From assembly GCF_000336675.1 (NCBI RefSeq), contig NZ_AOMB01000003.1, positions 1 through 64,000 of the forward strand: 64,000 nucleotides of DNA, in the 5' to 3' direction. Source of the stretch: Halococcus hamelinensis 100A6 (GTDB taxonomy: Archaea; Halobacteriota; Halobacteria; Halobacteriales; Halococcaceae). The number at the start of each line of letters is the position of its first letter. Position 1 is the first letter of the stretch. A model generated the notes under the pieces. It ran no database searches. It was not told the DNA's origin and saw only the letters and a list, made by a program, of their open reading frames with translations. The translations under genes were made by a program, and so were the position numbers. This document shows, in pieces, positions 36,388 through 45,111 of this stretch.

Positions 36388-36930
36388 TCAACCAAGCACC
36401 ACGGTCTGATTCCCTTTTTTCCAGTGTTCGAAGGAATTCACGACACGCGTATAATCTCGCATCTGATCTCGAATCTCCTGAGCCTCTGGAAGCGTGAAGA
36501 AGCGAGCATCGCTCACTTCAGAAGCAGCAGCAACATCGCCGTCAGTATGTGAGTAATCGACGACGTACCCGATCGAAAGGACGTATTTCTCATTTAGCGA
36601 GCTATGCCTCGTATCAAGTAAGGTGAGAGCAGCCGGATCGACCTCTAAGTTGGTTTCTTCACGCAGCTCACGAGCAGCTCCTAATGCAGGTGGCTCGTCT
36701 GGCTCGAGAGCGCCCCCAGGTGATGCCCATGCACCAACATCCGGGGGAATTGCTCGCTTGATGAGGAGCGCCTTGTTCCTGTCTCGAACGACCACACCAA
36801 CGCATGGCTTGGCGTTTTGCCAGATGAATCGCTCACAATCAGGACAGTACTGTCGTTCTCTCCCTTCGAAAGACCTCTGAGCGAGTACAGTACCACAGTC
36901 CGGGCAATAGGTTGCAGGGCGCTCAGTCAT
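36388..36930 (-). CDS. Nudix hydrolase with N-terminal zinc ribbon
   Basis: 180 residues, ATG 36930. Two Cys pairs (YCPDCGTVL and YCPDCERF) near the N-terminus form a zinc ribbon as in NudC-type NADH pyrophosphatases and related haloarchaeal Nudix proteins. The Nudix box is GGALEPDEPPALGAARELRE-ETNL near residues 72-95, matching G-x5-E-x7-R-E-x2-E-E. Function is cleavage of a nucleoside diphosphate linked to another group; the actual substrate is unknown. It is convergent with the MFS gene, separated by 102 nt. Confidence 0.9.
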   Translation of the reverse strand: MTERPATYCPDCGTVLAQRSFEGRERQYCPDCERFIWQNAKPCVGVVVRDRNKALLIKRAIPPDVGAWASPGGALEPDEPPALGAARELREETNLEVDPAALTLLDTRHSSLNEKYVLSIGYVVDYSHTDGDVAAASEVSDARFFTLPEAQEIRDQMRDYTRVVNSFEHWKKGNQTVVLG

Positions 36931-37055
36931 ATTTAGCGCTCACTCGGAGCCGTCTTTAGCATATCCTATGGATGGCTCTTCTTGAACCCCCTGTCAGCAA
37001 CCACTGGGCTATCGACAGAGGTACTTGGAGCTAGAGAGAGCTTCGGGGTTTATTC

Positions 37056-38318
37056 TCAAGTACGAAGGCTATCGACCCGTGCGGCAGCAAACGGTACCAG
37101 CATTTCATCCGGGTGAAGCCCACTATGCATCCCAATTTTTGAGAGAGAATTATCGCTCTCCACGTATCCTCTGCGAGGGATAACGAGTAAATCCGGACAC
37201 CGCTGATTAAAATACTTGCTCGGTTCTCGATCTCCAAACAACCCCATGTCAATAATTTGCTCGCGACCGAAAACGAGCGGATCAAGCATTGCTAGCTCTT
37301 TCTCAAGTTTCGTACGGAGCAGACCTTGGTGTCCCTCTCGGACGTGAAACTGAAGATTACGTGGACCCCCTTGAATTGGAATTGGTTCACTCGATCCATC
37401 TGTCTTCAGATGCGCATCGACGTCAAGTGTTCTCTTGCTGATGCGCTCCTTGGGAACTGTGTCTATCTGACCGTGATCAGCCACTAGAAGCAATAATGTT
37501 CGTTCTGCCACTGTCGGATCAAGCTTCTCAACAACCTCACGCTCAAGTGCATAGCAGATACTTCCGAGTTGAGCGTCAGTCTGGTCGTGAGAAACGCCTT
37601 CTTTATGTGAAATTGAGTCCACATTCGGAAGATAGCAGTAACAGTAGGTTGGTTCTTTAGCGTGTTCTAAGTGCTCACGAACCTGGTAAGCTGCCTGTAC
37701 GGTATCCTCATAGTTTCGTATTTGAGCTCCCCCATTGACCTGTGCGTCGTACGGGTTTCCCCCGATGCCTTTGGGTAGAACGAGCAGCGACTCAGCGTCA
37801 AGACGCTCGTAGATAGTTCGTTCATCGATTAGCGCTGTAGCATCGGTATTCTCGCGAACCTCTGAAAGAGCTGTACGGTCACGGTTTGCAAATAGGAGTG
37901 CCTGGACGGTGCCACCTAATGATTCGACATGTGTATTCCACCCCAAGATACCGTGTTCAACTGGCTGCTGGCCTGTGTGAATTGTTGAGATCGCCGCCGC
38001 TGTCGCACTCGGGTATCCTGCTGTTAGCGGTGTAACCGTAGCGTGCTTTGCCAATTTTGTCAGGAATGAGTGCTCGTCTCGAGCACGCTGAAAATGGTTC
38101 CAACCGAATCCATCGACGAACGCAAGCACGACGTGCTCAATGTCGGTCGCTACGTTCTCAAAAACGGTTTCCGGAAGAGATCTGTCAGCCTCCTCGCCGA
38201 AGAGCGATAACACAGTATCTGGAATGTTAGCAAAACAGTAGTCCTCCCAAGCCGGCCTGACAAACCCGGGTGCAAGTTCGTCCTTGCGAAGGTCCTCAGC
38301 CACAGATTCGTGAAGCAT
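37056..38318 (-). CDS. Type I phosphodiesterase / nucleotide pyrophosphatase family (alkaline phosphatase superfamily)
   Basis: 420 residues, start ATG 38318. The metal-binding architecture of the superfamily is present: Asp in AFVDGFGWN near residue 69, a probable nucleophile Thr or Ser in YPSATAAAISTIHTG near 105, Asp in LPNVDSISHKEG near 230, Asp-His in VADHGQID near 280, and His in GMHSGLHPDE near 400. No signal peptide, so cytoplasmic. Substrates in the family are phosphodiesters or pyrophosphates. It is a stand-alone gene between the Nudix gene and membrane proteins. The specific reaction is not known. Confidence 0.8.
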   Translation of the reverse strand: MLHESVAEDLRKDELAPGFVRPAWEDYCFANIPDTVLSLFGEEADRSLPETVFENVATDIEHVVLAFVDGFGWNHFQRARDEHSFLTKLAKHATVTPLTAGYPSATAAAISTIHTGQQPVEHGILGWNTHVESLGGTVQALLFANRDRTALSEVRENTDATALIDERTIYERLDAESLLVLPKGIGGNPYDAQVNGGAQIRNYEDTVQAAYQVREHLEHAKEPTYCYCYLPNVDSISHKEGVSHDQTDAQLGSICYALEREVVEKLDPTVAERTLLLLVADHGQIDTVPKERISKRTLDVDAHLKTDGSSEPIPIQGGPRNLQFHVREGHQGLLRTKLEKELAMLDPLVFGREQIIDMGLFGDREPSKYFNQRCPDLLVIPRRGYVESDNSLSKIGMHSGLHPDEMLVPFAAARVDSLRT

Positions 38319-38536
38319 AGTAGTTACTCAGAAGTCGAGTAACTAAACAATGGGGACGAACGCTGGAGCCGTGAGGGTAATGAATGTATTCCAGTGAGGT
38401 CATCTCTATTAGCCGGATATGCGGTCTCTAAACAACGATAGTAGAGCTTTATTGAAACCGAGGAGGTGAACTGCATGGAAACATCGGTGACGCACCAAGC
38501 GACATTGCGGATGCACGAATAATGCAGCCAGTTTTA
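38319..38536. other. Short intergenic region
   Basis: 218 bases between two same-strand minus genes. It should contain the promoter of the phosphodiesterase gene at its left side and the end of nothing else recognised. No frame is protein-like. Confidence 0.35.
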
Positions 38537-39043
38537 CTATGGCAACCAGTCAGCGAATCTCGTCCCGATATATACTGCGATGATTATCAGCGGCAGACCC
38601 AGGAGAACAGCCATTGCCGTAGCTGGGAATAATACGACGAAACTCCACCCTACACCACTGAGCGACCATCCTGCTTCAGAAGCCGGGCGAATTACCGACC
38701 ATCCGTAGGTGACGAGATAAACTATAGCTACCTCAGCAAACATTGCTCCTGGGCAGAGGAAGAAAACAAATGCTAACTGATCGATAACATCGTCTATCGT
38801 GACTGGGTAGCGGTATGTCGTCCGAGAGATGAATACTGGATAGGCGATAAGGAGAAAGATAGCTGGAAGCAGTCCGAAATTTAGCCCCGAAAGCGAGGGC
38901 GAGAGGTCCAGAGTTGGCCACCATCCAGTCGGTAGTAAAAACGGGAGCGCACTGGATATGATTATCAGCAGGGCGGCGACAAATGAGGAGGTCGCGAGTA
39001 ACCACCCTCTTCGGTCACTCACAGAATCCTCGGGTTCGCTCAC
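38537..39043 (-). CDS. Four-helix membrane protein of unknown function
   Basis: 168 residues from ATG 39043 (MSEPEDSVSDRRGWLLATSS). Four hydrophobic helices: SSFVAALLIIISSALPFLLP, LNFGLLPAIFLLIAYPVFI, DQLAFVFFLCPGAMFAEVAI-VYLV, and FVVLFPATAMAVLLGLPLII. The N-terminus is charged and cytoplasmic. No domain was recognised. It is one of a run of small membrane proteins without assigned function in this part of the window. Confidence 0.65.
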   Translation of the reverse strand: MSEPEDSVSDRRGWLLATSSFVAALLIIISSALPFLLPTGWWPTLDLSPSLSGLNFGLLPAIFLLIAYPVFISRTTYRYPVTIDDVIDQLAFVFFLCPGAMFAEVAIVYLVTYGWSVIRPASEAGWSLSGVGWSFVVLFPATAMAVLLGLPLIIIAVYIGTRFADWLP

Positions 39044-39188
39044 GAGAGGAGTGTGGTTCGAGGAATATTATATGTCTGTGTGTTTGATAGACGGAGGCTA
39101 TGTGTCGTTGCTATTCGACGACTGCTGCCGCAAACCAAACCGGTACGAATAGTAGAGTGACAAGACGTTAACGAAGACCGGCGGCTAC

Positions 39189-39386
39189 GTGACAGGCGGG
39201 TCGGCTGGGGCGTATGTGGTGCTGGTGGGAGCCGCATATCTGATAGCACCTGGACTGGCTGCGAGCGCGGGGGTCGCGACGATACAGGGAATAGTGGTCG
39301 CGATCGGCGGGCTGCTGCACGTTCGACGGGGGCGCTCGCTCACGATGATAGACAGCGAGAGCGAAGCTCAGGTATCGACCGAATAG
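39189..39386 (+). CDS. Small membrane protein
   Basis: 65 residues from GTG 39189 (VTGGSAGAYVVLVGAAYLIA). Two hydrophobic helices (AYVVLVGAAYLIAPGLAAS; AGVATIQGIVVAIGGLLHV) end in a basic stretch (RRGRS) and a short acidic tail. Size and charge arrangement suggest a membrane hairpin with its tail in the cytoplasm. Higher GC and cleaner codon use than the neighbouring decayed regions support it as a real gene, but no family is recognised. Confidence 0.5.
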   Translation: MTGGSAGAYVVLVGAAYLIAPGLAASAGVATIQGIVVAIGGLLHVRRGRSLTMIDSESEAQVSTE

Positions 39387-39408
39387 CAGTAGTCGGTAGT
39401 ACGGGGCG

Positions 39409-39972
39409 TTATTCAGTACTACCTGTATCTCTACGACCGCTTCGACTCGTCAAAATTCTAGCGACTGATAGCAATACGTGTGAAAAAGTGCTGACGCTTA
39501 TCGAAACCAACGCTCCAAGACTAAGCATCATGGGTACAAATACCCAGATAGGGACCGTTCCAATGCTGGTTGTGGGTATTTCACTCATGCCGGAGCTGAG
39601 AGCGTTCCAAACTGTACTGAGAGTGAATATGCTCACCAGTATACGCCAGACTTGGGCGGCACGATAGAGAGGCAAATGGGCTTGGCGAAAGGACATCCGC
39701 CAATCATAGACTCGAATACTGAGTACGAAGAAAACCACGACGAGAGTTAGAACCACCAGGTCAAGAACAAGCAGAACAGCAAAAGCAAATAGAGCATATG
39801 GATGGGTTCCCCCGAGTACTATGGCTTGGAATGCTATTGGTGTAACCCAGAGAAAGAAGCTCAACCCTGCGAGCGGGATGAGGACGATCCCCAAGGGAAA
39901 GTGGATTGGATCCTCGGCACCCTTTTCGAGAACCTCGGTAGCAAAGTTGGCGGTGCTGTCGATGATTCCCAT
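39409..39972 (-). CDS. Four-helix membrane protein
   Basis: 187 residues from ATG 39972 (MGIIDSTANFATEVLEKGAE). Helices near FPLGIVLIPLAGLSFFLWVT, YALFAFAVLLVLDLVVLTLV, WRILVSIFTLSTVWNALS and VFVPMMLSLGALVSISVSTF. The C-terminus is basic and Arg-rich (RILTSRSGRRD). No known domain was recognised. Its 3' end lies 22 nt from the convergent small membrane gene at 39189-39386. Confidence 0.6.
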   Translation of the reverse strand: MGIIDSTANFATEVLEKGAEDPIHFPLGIVLIPLAGLSFFLWVTPIAFQAIVLGGTHPYALFAFAVLLVLDLVVLTLVVVFFVLSIRVYDWRMSFRQAHLPLYRAAQVWRILVSIFTLSTVWNALSSGMSEIPTTSIGTVPIWVFVPMMLSLGALVSISVSTFSHVLLSVARILTSRSGRRDTGSTE

Positions 39973-40165
39973 ATTTGTGACCAAGAATCAAATTGTCAAA
40001 AGCGTTCATGGGACAGAGTAAAAGGGGTCCACACTGAGCGAGAGAATTGCACCCACAATAACTGATAGAGCGAATGTCGTAGTTGTCCCCTGACTACGAT
40101 GCCTGCTGTTTCTGTGGATTGTGTGATTCGTTGTGGTAGTAATTGCTTAGTATTGTCAAATTGGT

Positions 40166-40594
40166 TTGCGCAGAAAACTTATCACCAATTCGAACACACG
40201 TCTGCATGATGTGAATACATCCTATGATAACGGACAATGGAGTACGGGTTCGTGGCTAAGTCTTACTAGTAGAGCGATCGGGGTCCTTGCTGGGATCGCT
40301 GGTCTATTGGGTGCAAGCTATTTGATAGCCACATCTGTGCTTCCCTATTTCTTCTCTGATAGCGCTGCCCAGGATGCACCAATTTTCTTGATTTGGTCGA
40401 TTGTCCTTATCGGACTCTCATTCGGGGCTGGGTACGTAGCATGGAATGAGAAGCTGTGGGCCGTTTGGGGGTTCGCTATAGCAATTTCTGTACTTTCGGT
40501 AGTCACTCTATTCAGTTTTGGAGCAGTGGCTATTCCGCTTGCTACTCTTCTACTGATCGCTGCGATACTGTCGACTGTCGATCAGATGTTCTGA
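40166..40594 (+). CDS. Small membrane protein with four helices
   Basis: 142 residues from an alternative start near 40166. The N-terminal 30 residues are polar; helices follow at AIGVLAGIAGLLGASYLIAT, IFLIWSIVLIGLSFGAGYVA, WAVWGFAIAISVLSVVTL and FGAVAIPLATLLLIAAIL. Composition is AT-rich for this window. No domain recognised. The true start may be an internal codon. Confidence 0.5.
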   Translation: MRRKLITNSNTRLHDVNTSYDNGQWSTGSWLSLTSRAIGVLAGIAGLLGASYLIATSVLPYFFSDSAAQDAPIFLIWSIVLIGLSFGAGYVAWNEKLWAVWGFAIAISVLSVVTLFSFGAVAIPLATLLLIAAILSTVDQMF

Positions 40595-40874
40595 ATTGTG
40601 AGTTGTCAACAAATCATTTGCTAGAGTCGTTGTCCGTCTGACGTGAGACGATAAGCTAGATATGGCGAGATTGAGAGCGTGGATGTAACTCAAGAACGTG
40701 AACCGATGTCCGGGAGAAGACCCCGGACAGCCGCGTGCATAACACAGTGGGTGACAGATATCTCTGAGATTGGTCAAGGGTGTACAGAAGGGACGTCACG
40801 CTAAGAGGGGGTACATCCTTTTCGCGTAGACATCTCACTCTGGAGTTGCTACATTGGTCTGAGACCACCTTTCC
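40595..40874. other. Intergenic region, nothing recognised
   Basis: 280 bases between two convergent membrane-protein genes. No coding frame or repeat was recognised in it. Confidence 0.35.
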
Positions 40875-41402
40875 TCACCATCGCGAGCGCATGGCGGCGA
40901 CGAACCCGAGGAGCAAAAGCAGTGCATAGCCGGGAATGTAGTTGGCGAAGTAGACTAGAAAGAGTCCAAGCGACCCCAGCACCACCAGTATGCTGTCCAG
41001 TCTATTTGTTGCCTCTGAGAGAGGCTTCACGGCTGGATAGCTCACAAGAGCGGAAAACGAAAGGACACCGAGTACCTCCGGGAGCAGACTCACTGTCGAG
41101 AGTGAAGCATGGTTGCAGCCATCGTAGTAGACGATCTCATTGATGCCCACAGACATGACCCGGAAGTCCCTCCCCAACAGACTGGCTATCTGATCAAGAG
41201 TGTTGGTGTGGATACAAGCCGCTAATGTGGCAGAGCCCCTGACTGCGAATACCCCACCAATGATGAGAGCAACACTTACAGCAAGCAGGTAAGTGAAACC
41301 CCTCGACGAACGGAGCCAGGTCATTCTATTCCAGAGAACAATACCGTACATAAAAAGCCATACGAGAGCTACCGCGCTGCTGGAATGAGACGACAACCGC
41401 AT
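40875..41402 (-). CDS. Membrane protein of unknown function
   Basis: About 175 residues from ATG 41402 (MRLSSHSSSAVALVWLFMYG); the longer frame to 41450 adds 16 unlikely residues. Helices near VALVWLFMYGIVLW, FTYLLAVSVALIIGGVFAV, LLPEVLGVLSFSALVSYPAV and ILVVLGSLGLFLVYFANYIP. A loop with two Cys (AACIHT, DGCNHA) lies between helices 2 and 3 and is probably outside the cell. No domain recognised. Confidence 0.55.
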   Translation of the reverse strand: MRLSSHSSSAVALVWLFMYGIVLWNRMTWLRSSRGFTYLLAVSVALIIGGVFAVRGSATLAACIHTNTLDQIASLLGRDFRVMSVGINEIVYYDGCNHASLSTVSLLPEVLGVLSFSALVSYPAVKPLSEATNRLDSILVVLGSLGLFLVYFANYIPGYALLLLLGFVAAMRSRW

Positions 41403-41599
41403 TGTAGAGTACTGAGAGCAGGATAATCGATTAGAGACAGATGTGTTCATTCCCCGAATGGTAGTCGGTCATCATGCATTCGACGACCCAGAGCAATTGG
41501 TATACCACACACCTCGTACCGAGTGAGCCCCTCAATGGGCATACCAAACGCGGGGAACGGCGGCGAGGCTTTTTATTGGATAACGTGACCACCGACCCC

Positions 41600-41785
41600 A
41601 TGCACCCTCAGGATCGGTTGCTTTTCGCCGAGGCGCTCATTGCCTTCGCTGGCGACGCTCGCGATCTCACTGTCCGACAGCAACGAGCCTGGGAGCTCGC
41701 CGACCAACTGCTCACCGATGCAGACATCCCGAAAGAAGCGCTCGTTATGCAGGTCGACGAAGAGTGGTCAGGGCCGCTGGATTAG
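41600..41785 (+). CDS. Small conserved helical protein
   Basis: 61 residues from ATG 41600 ([20 protein letters not shown]); the longer frame from 41474 is rejected because the AT-rich run CTTTTTATTGG (41571-41580) places a TATA box about 25 bases before the ATG, typical of a leaderless haloarchaeal transcript. The protein is acidic and helical ([20 protein letters not shown]). Family unknown. Its stop is 4 nt inside the convergent nuclease gene. Confidence 0.65.
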   Translation: MHPQDRLLFAEALIAFAGDARDLTVRQQRAWELADQLLTDADIPKEALVMQVDEEWSGPLD

Positions 41786-42951
41786 AGCGATTCGCAGGCC
41801 TCACCGTCGTCATCAGCGTCCAGACCGGATGGGTCGCTCGGGTCGCTATCGTAGACCTGTTGAGCGGCCTCCTGGCTATCGAAGTCCCCACAATCGTAGG
41901 GGTCGCTCGCGTCGCCGCTCGGTGTTGGGGTTGTGACCCCGCCACCACTGCCACCGTTGTCGGATTCAGGTTCTGGGGTCGGAGTAGGCGTCGCGGTTTC
42001 CTCGGTGTCGAAGTCCCAGAGCCCGACATCGTTCGAGCGCGCCTCTTCTTCAGTGCTATCGAAGTCCTCACGCAGCGAGAGCGAGGAGTCGTAGACGCGG
42101 GCGTAGCCATCCTCGAGTAGCTGCTGGTTGAAGTTCGTCTCACCAAGGTAGATGTACGCGAGCAGGCGACCGTAGCTCCCGCGACGATCGCCCTCGTCGT
42201 CGGTCACCACACGAACAGTCTCGCCTTCTAGTTGATTGGTTGCGTAGTCGCTGGCCTGCTGACCCCAGTTGTAGAGGTGGTCACGTGCAGCCTGGGTGTC
42301 AGGAATCCCCTCGTATTCGTCAGGTGAGACGTCACCGAGCGATGTTTCGGGTGTATCGACACCAATGAATCGGATGGTGTCGGTCTCGCCATCCTCGAAC
42401 TCGACCTCAACGGTGTCGCCATCGATCACGCGCGTGACCGTCGCCCGACGAGCGTCACCTGAAACCCCTGATGGGACCGAGACATCAGGTTCCGGGGTTT
42501 CCGTTGCGGTTGGTGTCGGTGTCGGCGTCGGGGTAGGAGTGGGCGTTGGCGTTGCAGTCGGGGTCGGAGTCGGAGTAGCGGTAGGCGTTGGTGCTGGGGT
42601 CGGAGTAGCGGTCGCAGTGGCCGTTGATGTGGGTGTTGCGGTTGCAGTGGCCGTCGCGGTCGACGTTCGTGTCTGAGTCTGTGTCGCTGTTTGGGTGCTC
42701 GTTGCTGTTGCCGTCGACGTTGCTGTCGAAGTGACGGTTGGAGTCGAGGTCGCTGTAGCGGTCGTCGCCTCCGTCGCTGTGGCGGTCGTTGATGGTGCGC
42801 TCGCCGCAGTTTCGGTATCGGGGACGTCCGTTTGCTCTCCATTGGCCTCGCCAGTGACAACGGCGGTACTTCCCGATTCCGAACCGGTGCCACCACAGCC
42901 CGCAAGAACGAGGGCAGCAATGAGAACGAGCGAAAGCAGTGTTCGATTCAT
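41782..42951 (-). CDS. Exported SNase-type nuclease lipoprotein with Thr/Pro-rich linker and Excalibur domain
   Basis: 389 residues from ATG 42951 ([20 protein letters not shown]), a signal peptide with lipobox LVLAGC. A long low-complexity linker of Thr, Ala, Ser and Pro with TPTPTP runs (residues about 45-160) spans the surface layer. The nuclease domain starts [20 protein letters not shown], with [10 protein letters not shown] and [10 protein letters not shown] motifs of the staphylococcal-nuclease fold; catalytic Arg, Asp and Glu are likely in IDGDT and neighbouring segments. A second TP-rich linker leads to a C-terminal DYDCGDF-like Excalibur calcium-binding segment ([31 protein letters not shown]). 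Likely extracellular DNA or RNA degradation. Confidence 0.88.
   Translation of the reverse strand: MNRTLLSLVLIAALVLAGCGGTGSESGSTAVVTGEANGEQTDVPDTETAASAPSTTATATEATTATATSTPTVTSTATSTATATSTQTATQTQTRTSTATATATATPTSTATATATPTPAPTPTATPTPTPTATPTPTPTPTPTPTPTATETPEPDVSVPSGVSGDARRATVTRVIDGDTVEVEFEDGETDTIRFIGVDTPETSLGDVSPDEYEGIPDTQAARDHLYNWGQQASDYATNQLEGETVRVVTDDEGDRRGSYGRLLAYIYLGETNFNQQLLEDGYARVYDSSLSLREDFDSTEEEARSNDVGLWDFDTEETATPTPTPEPESDNGGSGGGVTTPTPSGDASDPYDCGDFDSQEAAQQVYDSDPSDPSGLDADDDGEACESL
42480..42800. repeat. Low-complexity GT/GC-rich repeat coding Thr/Pro linker
   Basis: Degenerate repeats of about 6 bases (CGGGGTCGGAGT-like on the plus strand) encode the TPTPTP and TATATA segments of the nuclease on the minus strand. 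This is ordinary coding low complexity, not a microsatellite with independent function. Length variation among relatives would be expected. Confidence 0.7.
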
Positions 42952-43176
42952 CTGATTATTGTTCTTAAAACAACCACTATGAGTGTTTGGGTGTCTCAAC
43001 TCTACGCGCTCGCATCAGAGAGGGAATTGTGGCCTAACCATACTCGTAGTTACCCCACTCACCGGGGTTAGTTCTACTACGTGGGGTAAATTCCAAGCCG
43101 TAGTCTCCTATCGGGTGGTACCAGCGAGAGTCGAGTCAACAGGAGACTTATACTACTTGGAAGGCTTTCTTTCGGT
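42952..43176. other. Intergenic region upstream of two genes
   Basis: 225 bases containing the promoter region of the nuclease (to the left) and of the small gene at 43177 (to the right). An AT-rich run, gagacttatactacttgg near 43144-43160, is a candidate TATA box for the latter. No other structure recognised. Confidence 0.35.
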
Positions 43177-43281
43177 ATGAACCTCGAAGAGACAGTTGAT
43201 TATCTTGCCGAGGAGCTCGACCTTGAACGTAGCGAGCACGTTCGCGAAGTCGGACAGTCGGTCGCAGAACTTCGCGACTGA
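43177..43281 (+). CDS. Small 34-residue acidic protein
   Basis: ATG 43177 to TGA 43281 reads MNLEETVDYLAEELDLERSE and HVREVGQSVAELRD. The peptide is strongly helical and amphipathic. A TATA-like AT run lies about 30 bases upstream, as expected for a leaderless transcript. The length is too short to assign a family; small acidic helical proteins are common in haloarchaea. It may be a regulatory microprotein. Confidence 0.45.
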   Translation: MNLEETVDYLAEELDLERSEHVREVGQSVAELRD

Positions 43282-43392
43282 ACTGGTCAGAACAGTTCTC
43301 TGAAATCCCGTTCAACGAGACCTGTCTCCAAATACTGGATGAACTCCTGCTTTGAGGGCCCTGATTTCATATTGCGCTCAGCAGCGCTCTAC

Positions 43393-43971
43393 TCACCCGA
43401 GGAGGGACAGGTCTGAGAGCCGGTCGACGAGAACTTCTGTCGCTTCTTCGGCATCCTCAAACTGCTTGCAGCCCGTGATGACGGTCTTCCCCGAGCCAAA
43501 TAGGAGTGCAACAACTTTGGGTTCCTCCAACCGATAGACGAGTCCTGGGAACTGTTCCGGCTCGTATTCGATGGCTTCGAGCCCGAGGCCGATCGCGATC
43601 GCGTTGAGATTGAGTGTTGCACCAAGATCCCCACTCACAACGATGTTCTGAACGGTAATGGTCGGATTATCGTTCACCCTGAGACCCAGGTTGCTGAGTG
43701 TTTCAAACGTTGACGCGAGCGCTTCGTGGACTCCGTCGACAGAGTCAGCCCCAGTACAAACCAACTTCCCGGAGCGGAAGATCAGCGCTGTTGCGTGTGG
43801 TTCCTCGATTCGATAGATAAGACCAGGAAACTGCTCTGGATCGAAGTCGACACCCTCAAGATCAGTTACCAATGCCTCGAGATCGATTTCTTGGCCGATC
43901 GCCGATGAGGCAACGACGTTCTGAATCTCGAGAGCCTCAATGTACGGCTCGACATCCGAGCGCTCAACCAT
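43393..43971 (-). CDS. tbp: TATA-box binding protein (extra copy)
   Basis: General transcription factor of 192 residues with two clear imperfect repeats, as in all TBPs: residues about 8-95 (IEALEIQNVVASSAIGQEID; EQFPGLIYRIEEPHATALIF) and 100-185 (ITVQNIVVSGDLGATLNLNA; EQFPGLVYRLEEPKVVALLF). Both halves carry the pattern Phe-Pro-Gly-Leu-x-Tyr-Arg and Leu-Phe-x-Ser-Gly-Lys, central to DNA contact. Haloarchaea carry several TBPs, often on plasmids, and use them in combination with TFB paralogues. This copy sits near a RNA-polymerase-epsilon-like gene and TbsP, suggesting a replicon-borne alternative transcription set. Confidence 0.95.
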   Translation of the reverse strand: MVERSDVEPYIEALEIQNVVASSAIGQEIDLEALVTDLEGVDFDPEQFPGLIYRIEEPHATALIFRSGKLVCTGADSVDGVHEALASTFETLSNLGLRVNDNPTITVQNIVVSGDLGATLNLNAIAIGLGLEAIEYEPEQFPGLVYRLEEPKVVALLFGSGKTVITGCKQFEDAEEATEVLVDRLSDLSLLG

Positions 43972-44064
43972 GGGGGTCGTCTAGACTGTGCAATAACAGC
44001 CTTAAATAACCATATACCACGGGGACGCTGGGTTCGCTGCGGTCAGCTGCTTGGAGCGCTCTTC

Positions 44065-44238
44065 TTAATCGTCGGTTGGAGTGATGTAGACTTCCTCATC
44101 GACGTAGTAGACATGTCCACGACGATAGAGCACGTCCAACACATAGGTTGCGTCGGCTTCAGTGAACGCTTCGTCCGCAACGAGAACAGCTTTGGCCTCC
44201 TCTTTCGTGAAGTCCGCTTCCGAAAACTCGTATTCCAT
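44065..44238 (-). CDS. Small hypothetical protein
   Basis: 57 residues from ATG 44238 (MEYEFSEADFTKEEAKAVLV); the start at 44298 would add a basic, AT-rich stretch of low plausibility. Alternating acidic and hydrophobic residues suggest a small beta-alpha-beta fold (DVLYRRGHVYYVDEEVYITP). Upstream of it, on the same strand, is no other gene. No family recognised. Confidence 0.5.
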   Translation of the reverse strand: MEYEFSEADFTKEEAKAVLVADEAFTEADATYVLDVLYRRGHVYYVDEEVYITPTDD

Positions 44239-44447
44239 CCTCAGCGTTCTCATCGTTTTGGTCGTCTTGGGCTGCTTCGGATAAGATGTCGAGAGCATCC
44301 TGAGCCAGCGGTGACAGTCGGCGCTCCCAACTTATACACAATATTTGGGTCCAAGAGCATGAATCTCTGGATATTTCAGATCAACTGATCCCGACTATTT
44401 GGACACAAGGATTCAAGACCGTCGCTGAAATACAATAGGTTTGCATA

Positions 44448-44885
44448 ATGGTTGAAATATCAGATCAGTTGGGGTGTCTCTTTAGTGACTCTATCGAACA
44501 AGACGGTGGGTCATATCGAATTGAAGTGCCGAAACGCGAGATCGATAATGGCTCAATCGTCCCCGGAGAGACCTACCGTGTCGCAATTCTCTCAGCCGAG
44601 GCAGTAGATGAGGAAAGGGATTCTCAGTCACAATCGCGATCCAATACTTCGGAATCAACGACACAATCGCCACCTGTCAAGCAGGGCGACAAGCGCACGC
44701 TATCCATCGAATCAATCGGTGACCAGGGCGATGGCATCGCAAAAGTCGAACGAGGCTATGTCGTCATCGTCCCTGGTGCCCGCCCTGGCGATGAAGTCGA
44801 GGTCGAAATCCAGAACGCTCGTGAGAACGTCGCGTTCGCCGAGGTCATCGAAGCAGTCTCGTCAAACACTGATAAGGCGGACTGA
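44448..44885 (+). CDS. TRAM-domain protein
   Basis: 145 residues, ATG 44448. The N-terminal half resembles a small domain with a Ser/Gln-rich linker (residues about 55-80). The C-terminal TRAM domain is clear: LSIESIGDQGDGIAKVERGY followed by VVIVPGARPGDEVEVEIQNA, with VAFAEVIEA at the end. TRAM domains bind RNA; in archaea small TRAM proteins act as cold-shock-like RNA chaperones. It is an isolated gene here, oriented away from its neighbours. Confidence 0.85.
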   Translation: MVEISDQLGCLFSDSIEQDGGSYRIEVPKREIDNGSIVPGETYRVAILSAEAVDEERDSQSQSRSNTSESTTQSPPVKQGDKRTLSIESIGDQGDGIAKVERGYVVIVPGARPGDEVEVEIQNARENVAFAEVIEAVSSNTDKAD

Positions 44886-45048
44886 GTGAGTTTGGGAAGC
44901 CCCACTATACAATGATTCACCTGGGAGCTTATTTCTGCTCTCACTGGTACTGAGTAGCCTGAGCGCATGCTTTCGTCACTAAGCAACAAGCTAAGGGACA
45001 GCTACCCGCTTAAGAACGACTGATATGAACGGAAGTCCCATCCGACTT

Positions 45049-45086
45049 CTCTCGTATCTTTACCTTGTCGCCAGAATCACTTAAAG
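45049..45086. repeat. 38-bp direct repeat, left copy
   Basis: The sequence CTCTCGTATCT-T-TACCTT-G-TCGCCAGAA-T-CACTTAAAG occurs here and again at 45917-45954 with three differences in 38 positions. The two copies flank the RNA-polymerase-epsilon-like gene and its 5' region. The CACTTAAAG end is TATA-like on the minus strand. It may be a duplicated promoter or the trace of an insertion. Confidence 0.8.
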
Positions 45087-45111
45087 GAAATACCGGATTT
45101 TGACACCCTCA

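Noticed and set aside
42480-42800. Possible CRISPR-like or satellite repeat
   Set aside because: The short periodicity is explained by Thr/Pro/Ala codons of the nuclease linker; there are no unique spacers.
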